Shown here piece by piece: positions 5,998 through 9,069 of a stretch of DNA of 9,069 bases. The notes under the pieces were generated by a model. That model searched no databases. It saw only the letters and a program-made list of their open reading frames with translations, and was not told where the DNA came from. The DNA is taken from positions 1 to 9,069 of the forward strand of contig PQAK01000066.1 of assembly GCA_003105225.1 (NCBI GenBank), given 5' to 3'. The translations under genes were made by a program, and so were the position numbers. Position 1 is the stretch's first letter; each line of letters starts with the position of its first letter. The stretch is from Deltaproteobacteria bacterium. Lineage in GTDB: Bacteria > Desulfobacterota > Deferrimicrobia > Deferrimicrobiales > Deferrimicrobiaceae.

Positions 5998-6690
5998 CTT
6001 CGTGCAACATGACGTCTGCCGTGGAACCGGACGGTTCGGGGGTACCACCCTCCCCCTCTCCAGGAAAATCGATTCGCCGTTGAGCCGGTCCGGATGTTGC
6101 GGGTCGTGCGTGGTCATGACGACGGTGGTCCCCTGCGCGGGAAGCGACGCGATTACCGTTTCGAGCAATCCGGTCGTTTCCCGGTCGATATTCGCGAGCG
6201 GTTCGTCGAGCAGGAGCACCTCGGGCTCCAACGCCAGGGCCCTGGCCATGGCCACCCGCTGCGCCTCGCCGCCGGACAGTTCCCGGGCCCTCCTCTCGCG
6301 GAATCCTTGAAGGCCTACGGTCTCGAGCGCCGTTTCGACGATCCGCCGCTGGTCGTCTCCGTGAATCCCTCTCGCCTTCAGGCCGAAAGCGACGTTGGCA
6401 TGGACCGTTCCTCCGAAGAGGTACGGCGCCTGGTGCAGCAGCGTGACCCTCCTGCGCCGTGCTTCCATGGAATCGTGATCCCAGTCGACCCGTTTCCCGT
6501 CGTAGTGGATCTCTCCGGCCGTCGGAGGCGAGAGAAACGCCAGGATGTGCAGGAGGGTGCTCTTCCCCGCGCCGTTCGCACCGATCAGGGTGTAGAGACG
6601 ATGTTCGTAAATCGACAGGTCTTCGATATCGAGGACTACCATCGAACCGTAGCGCTTCCGTATCGAGTTCAACCGGTAGATGGCCCTCAA
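5980..6690 (-). CDS. tupC: Tungstate ABC transporter ATP-binding protein TupC
   Basis: This 236-residue ABC ATPase energises tungstate uptake at the cytoplasmic face of the inner membrane. All motifs are intact: Walker A GANGAGKST at 37-45, Q-loop Gln87 in LLHQAPYLF, signature LSGGEAQR at 138-145, Walker B VLLLDEP at 158-164 and H-loop His195. There is no C-terminal TOBE domain as found in ModC; the tail after about 215 is short and proline/cysteine-bearing. The start is TTG at 6690, supported by GGAGG six bases upstream and by the N-terminal sequence AIYRLNSIRKRYG typical for the family. It begins three bases after the tupB stop. The assignment to tungstate rather than molybdate comes from the adjacent tupB and tupA. 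Confidence 0.93.
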   Translation of the reverse strand: MRAIYRLNSIRKRYGSMVVLDIEDLSIYEHRLYTLIGANGAGKSTLLHILAFLSPPTAGEIHYDGKRVDWDHDSMEARRRRVTLLHQAPYLFGGTVHANVAFGLKARGIHGDDQRRIVETALETVGLQGFRERRARELSGGEAQRVAMARALALEPEVLLLDEPLANIDRETTGLLETVIASLPAQGTTVVMTTHDPQHPDRLNGESIFLERGRVVPPNRPVPRQTSCCTKGGSLP

Positions 6691-6693
6691 CGG

Positions 6694-7380
6694 CTACCTC
6701 CGCTGCAGGAGGTTGAGGAACAGGTTGACGCAAAGCGCCACCGACATCAAAACGATCCCCAACGCCATGCCGAAAGCGAATTCCCCCTTGCTCGTTTCCA
6801 GGGCGATGGCCGTCGTCATCGTCCGCGTGTACCCCCGGATGTTCCCGCCGAGCATCATCGCCACGCCGACCTCGGAGACGACCCGGCCGAAGCCGGCGAT
6901 CACCGCCGCGAGCATGCCGAACCGGATCTCTCCCATCAGGATCCCGAAGGCCTGAAGGCGTCCCGCGCCCAGGGTGAGGGCGGTCGGGAAGATCCGGGGA
7001 TCCGCGCCCCGAACGGCCGTCAGCGCATAGTTCGCAACGATCGGTGCGGCCAGCAGGACGCCGCCGATCACGATCGCCGTCGGCGTGAAGAGGAGCCCCA
7101 GGACGCCCAGCGGCCCCTGGCGGCTCAAGAACCCGTAGACCAGGAGCCCCACCACCACCGTCGGGAGCGCCATCAGGGTGTTGAGCAAGGTGACGACGAT
7201 CCGCTTCGCCGGAAAATCGACATGCCCCACGAAAAACCCGATCGGTATGCCCAGGAGGGCGGCGAATACCGTCGCTCCCGCGGAAACGGCAAGGGAAGTG
7301 CGGACGGCGTCGACGACGTCCTGGGAGAGGGACCCGATCAGCCGGAGGGCCGCAGCGAAGGAGGAAAATAGGAAGTCCAA
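6694..7380 (-). CDS. tupB: Tungstate ABC transporter permease TupB
   Basis: This 228-residue inner-membrane permease forms the tungstate channel with TupC. About five hydrophobic segments are seen, near 27-51, 64-86, 96-120, 155-178 and 203-226. ALPTVVVGLLVYGFLS at 71-86 followed by the GPLG turn is characteristic of the TupB branch. The EAA-type loop that docks the ATPase spans about 133-155, with G(138)-A-G followed by the GEIRFG segment. The only plausible start is TTG at 7380; an in-frame stop (the modE TGA itself) lies seven codons upstream. The MDF N-terminus matches the family, although the Shine-Dalgarno signal (AAGGGA) is distant and weak. It lies 21 bases after modE and three bases before tupC in one operon. 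Confidence 0.93.
   Translation of the reverse strand: MDFLFSSFAAALRLIGSLSQDVVDAVRTSLAVSAGATVFAALLGIPIGFFVGHVDFPAKRIVVTLLNTLMALPTVVVGLLVYGFLSRQGPLGVLGLLFTPTAIVIGGVLLAAPIVANYALTAVRGADPRIFPTALTLGAGRLQAFGILMGEIRFGMLAAVIAGFGRVVSEVGVAMMLGGNIRGYTRTMTTAIALETSKGEFAFGMALGIVLMSVALCVNLFLNLLQRR
6697..6701 (-). promoter_or_regulatory. Ribosome-binding site deciding the TTG start of tupC
   Basis: GGAGG on the minus strand, overlapping the last codons of tupB and six bases before TTG at 6690, selects this non-ATG start. No ATG lies nearby in frame before the nucleotide-binding domain begins. Confidence 0.65.
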
Positions 7381-7401
7381 CCGGGGATCCCGATTTCCCT
7401 T

Positions 7402-8277
7402 TCAGGCGTCGACGCCGAGGATCACGCTGGACGCCTTGACGAGGGCGCAGACGTGGTCGCCCTTGGACAGGGAGAGGCGCTTCGCGCTCTCTTCGGTGAC
7501 GATGGCCGTCAGGACGCTCCCTCCCGGCAAGGCGACCGTTACCTCGGCATTCACGGGGCCGTGGAGGATCCGGTCCGCGGTGCCGCACAACAGGTTCCGT
7601 GCGCTGACCTTCGCGGCGTGGAGGTCCTTGCCGAGAATCACGGAGCTCGCCTTGAAAAATGCGTAGATCTCCACGCCCGCCTTCAGGCCCAGGACTCCTG
7701 CGCTCTCGTTCGTTATGACCGAGCAAAGGATTTCCCCTCCCTTGAGCGCGAGGGTCACTTCCGTGCTGACGGCACCTTTCCGGACCGCCGCCACCCTGCC
7801 CAGGAACACGTTTCGCGCGCTGACCCTCATGGCCACCCTCCGTACCAGGGAATAGAAGCGAGGGACGTCCCCCAGCCGTCCCTCGAGGCGCCGGATGAAC
7901 TTTTGATGCTCTTCCTGGAGAACGCGGTAGAGCCGGACCGTTTCCCTGCCTTCCTCCGTAAGCAGGGTTCCGCCGCCGCCCACGCCGCCGGCGGAACGGC
8001 GGACGAGCGGCTTTTCCGCGGCATTGTTCATGGCATCGACGGCGTCCCAGGCGGTCTTGTAGCTGATGCCGACCTCCCGGGCCGCCCGGGTGATCGACCC
8101 GAAGCGGTCGATCGCCTCCAGCAGGCGAATCCGGTCCCCTCCGTAAAATGCCTGGTCCGCCCGGCGCATCGAAAGGGTCGCCGCGATCGAGACCCCTTCC
8201 TTCGCCCGGCGGTCCGAAGAGCCCTTCTCCCCGGAGGGATGCTTTCCTTCGGTCTTAATGCTTGTCTCCCTCCCCAT
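7402..8277 (-). CDS. modE: ModE-type molybdate/tungstate-responsive regulator
   Basis: This 291-residue regulator has the full ModE architecture. A winged helix-turn-helix at about 48-130 includes ITRAAREVGISYKTAWDAVD and GGVGGGG. Two TOBE (molbindin) domains follow at about 150-216 and 223-288, each ending in KASSVIL. ModE dimers bind molybdate or tungstate and then repress oxyanion uptake genes by binding operator DNA; autoregulation of this tup operon is the natural inference. The ATG at 8277 overlaps the tupA 3' end by 23 bases and lacks a Shine-Dalgarno sequence. The first 36 residues do not belong to the fold, so Met37 (ATG at 8169, giving 255 residues) is a possible alternative start. 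It is not the TunR type, which carries a recombinase-like DNA-binding domain. Confidence 0.93.
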   Translation of the reverse strand: MGRETSIKTEGKHPSGEKGSSDRRAKEGVSIAATLSMRRADQAFYGGDRIRLLEAIDRFGSITRAAREVGISYKTAWDAVDAMNNAAEKPLVRRSAGGVGGGGTLLTEEGRETVRLYRVLQEEHQKFIRRLEGRLGDVPRFYSLVRRVAMRVSARNVFLGRVAAVRKGAVSTEVTLALKGGEILCSVITNESAGVLGLKAGVEIYAFFKASSVILGKDLHAAKVSARNLLCGTADRILHGPVNAEVTVALPGGSVLTAIVTEESAKRLSLSKGDHVCALVKASSVILGVDA

Positions 8278-9069
8278 AGAGGAAAAAGAGCTGCTCGCCG
8301 TCGACCTTGTATCCCGCGATGAGGGAACGGCCCTCCGGCCCCGTGACGAAATCGATGAGCTTCATCGCGAGATCATACTTCGCGTGAGCATGTGTCTTCG
8401 GGTTGACTGCGATGATCCCGTACGGATTCCACAGGTTCTTGTCCCCCTGCCGGAGGACGACGAGGTCGGTCTTCTTCCGAAATGCGATGTAGGTCCCCCG
8501 GTCCGAGAGGGTATATCCCCGCTTCTGCGTGGCCATCGTGAGGACTTCCCCCATTCCCTGGCCTGCCTCGATGTACCAGGCGCCCCGCGGAACCATCCCG
8601 GCGGCCGCCCAGATCTCCTTCTCCTTTACGTGGGTGCCCGATTCGTCCCCGCGGGAAATGAACGGGATTCCTTTCGCCGCGATCGCACGAAGCGCCTCCG
8701 GCGCGCTGGACGCCTTCCCGACTCCGGCCGGATCGTCCGGAGGCCCCAGGAGGACGAAATCATTGTACATCACGTCCCTGCGGTTGACCCCATATCCGTT
8801 CGCCACGAACTTGTCCTCGAGGGACCTCGCATGGACGAAGACGACGTCCACATCGCCCGTCTCCCCGAGCTTGAGCGATTTCCCGGTCCCGACGGCCACG
8901 ACGTCGACCTTGCAGTTGTACCGTTTTTCAAAGGGAGGGAGAAGTACGGAGAGGAGGCCCGAGTTCTCCGTGGAAGTCGTGGTGGACATCCGGAGCCGCT
9001 CCTCCGCGCGGGCTGGAAGGACCGTGAGAGCGAGCAGGAGGAGGAACAGCGTCGTTTCGAGAATATGCA
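8255..9069 (-). CDS. tupA: Tungstate-binding periplasmic protein TupA (start one base outside window)
   Basis: TupA captures tungstate in the periplasm with high affinity and delivers it to TupBC. Family signs: TTTSTENSGLL near the mature N-terminus, VAVGTGKSL, GDVDVVFVHA, VMYNDFVLLGP, FISRGDESGTHVKE, QGMGEVL and the C-terminal GEQLFFLYG. An internal ATG at 8989 would remove the signal peptide and is not the true start. Reading on in frame gives a hydrophobic core LFLLLLALTVLP and a cleavage site ARA before EERLRM. The frame reaches the edge as -TG CAT ATT, so the start codon (probably ATG) occupies 9068-9070 and is cut by one base. This is the first gene of the visible tupA-modE-tupB-tupC operon; its promoter lies outside. 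Confidence 0.95.
   Translation of the reverse strand, partial: HILETTLFLLLLALTVLPARAEERLRMSTTTSTENSGLLSVLLPPFEKRYNCKVDVVAVGTGKSLKLGETGDVDVVFVHARSLEDKFVANGYGVNRRDVMYNDFVLLGPPDDPAGVGKASSAPEALRAIAAKGIPFISRGDESGTHVKEKEIWAAAGMVPRGAWYIEAGQGMGEVLTMATQKRGYTLSDRGTYIAFRKKTDLVVLRQGDKNLWNPYGIIAVNPKTHAHAKYDLAMKLIDFVTGPEGRSLIAGYKVDGEQLFFLYGEGDKH

Noticed and set aside
5948..7726. A 592-codon minus-strand open frame over tupC, tupB and modE
   Set aside because: It is in a different frame from three clear family proteins, and its product is arginine/glycine/proline-rich, typical of an out-of-frame GC-rich shadow.
7453..8322. Plus-strand open frame opposite modE
   Set aside because: It is antisense to a fully conserved ModE and has no ribosome-binding site or motif.
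8255..8989. tupA starting at the internal ATG at 8989
   Set aside because: That start would drop a clear signal peptide and cleavage site that continue in frame to the window edge.
1..9069. Insertion sequences, CRISPR arrays, tRNA or rRNA genes, integrase or attachment sites
   Set aside because: None were seen. The genes are tightly packed, with the largest gap (3972-4152) holding regulatory-looking sequence only.

Overview
The window is a compact, GC-rich bacterial chromosomal segment devoted almost entirely to molybdenum and tungsten. It suggests an anaerobic or respiratory Gram-negative bacterium of the former Deltaproteobacteria (Desulfobacterota) or a similar group. The reasons are a lipoprotein with an outer-membrane-type lipobox, a membrane sensor kinase carrying a c-type haem motif, a TupABC tungstate importer with a ModE regulator, and a molybdenum-storage-type protein. 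This placement is inference; no rRNA or other phylogenetic marker is present.

Layout. (1) Positions 1-2149, minus strand: a PhnD-like periplasmic binding lipoprotein overlaps by one base with a sensor histidine kinase whose 3' end lies outside the window. The kinase's periplasmic domain has a CxxCH haem-attachment motif. (2) 2280-3971, minus strand: moeA followed three bases later by moaC, two steps of molybdenum cofactor synthesis. (3) 3972-4152: a divergent intergenic region holding an extended -10 promoter for the plus-strand operon and, on the minus strand, a terminator-like hairpin and a foldable RNA leader just ahead of moeA. (4) 4153-5964, plus strand: a three-gene operon. It contains a bacterial protein related to the N-terminal half of archaeal TiaS, a 73-residue protein with a lysine-rich tail that I do not recognise, and a molybdenum-storage-protein subunit (MosB type). 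(5) 5980-9069, minus strand: tupA, modE, tupB and tupC, the tungstate ABC importer with its oxyanion-sensing repressor in the middle. The tupA start codon is one base beyond the window edge.

How the genes fit together. TupABC would bring in tungstate (possibly molybdate) and ModE would sense the cytoplasmic oxyanion level. The storage-type protein would hold metal oxide with ATP, and MoeA/MoaC would use the metal and build the pterin cofactor. The plus-strand operon is the least familiar part. A TiaS-type kinase fold, a small basic-tailed protein and a lone MosB-type subunit sit between the importer and the cofactor genes, and together they look like an undescribed variant of the Mo/W storage system.
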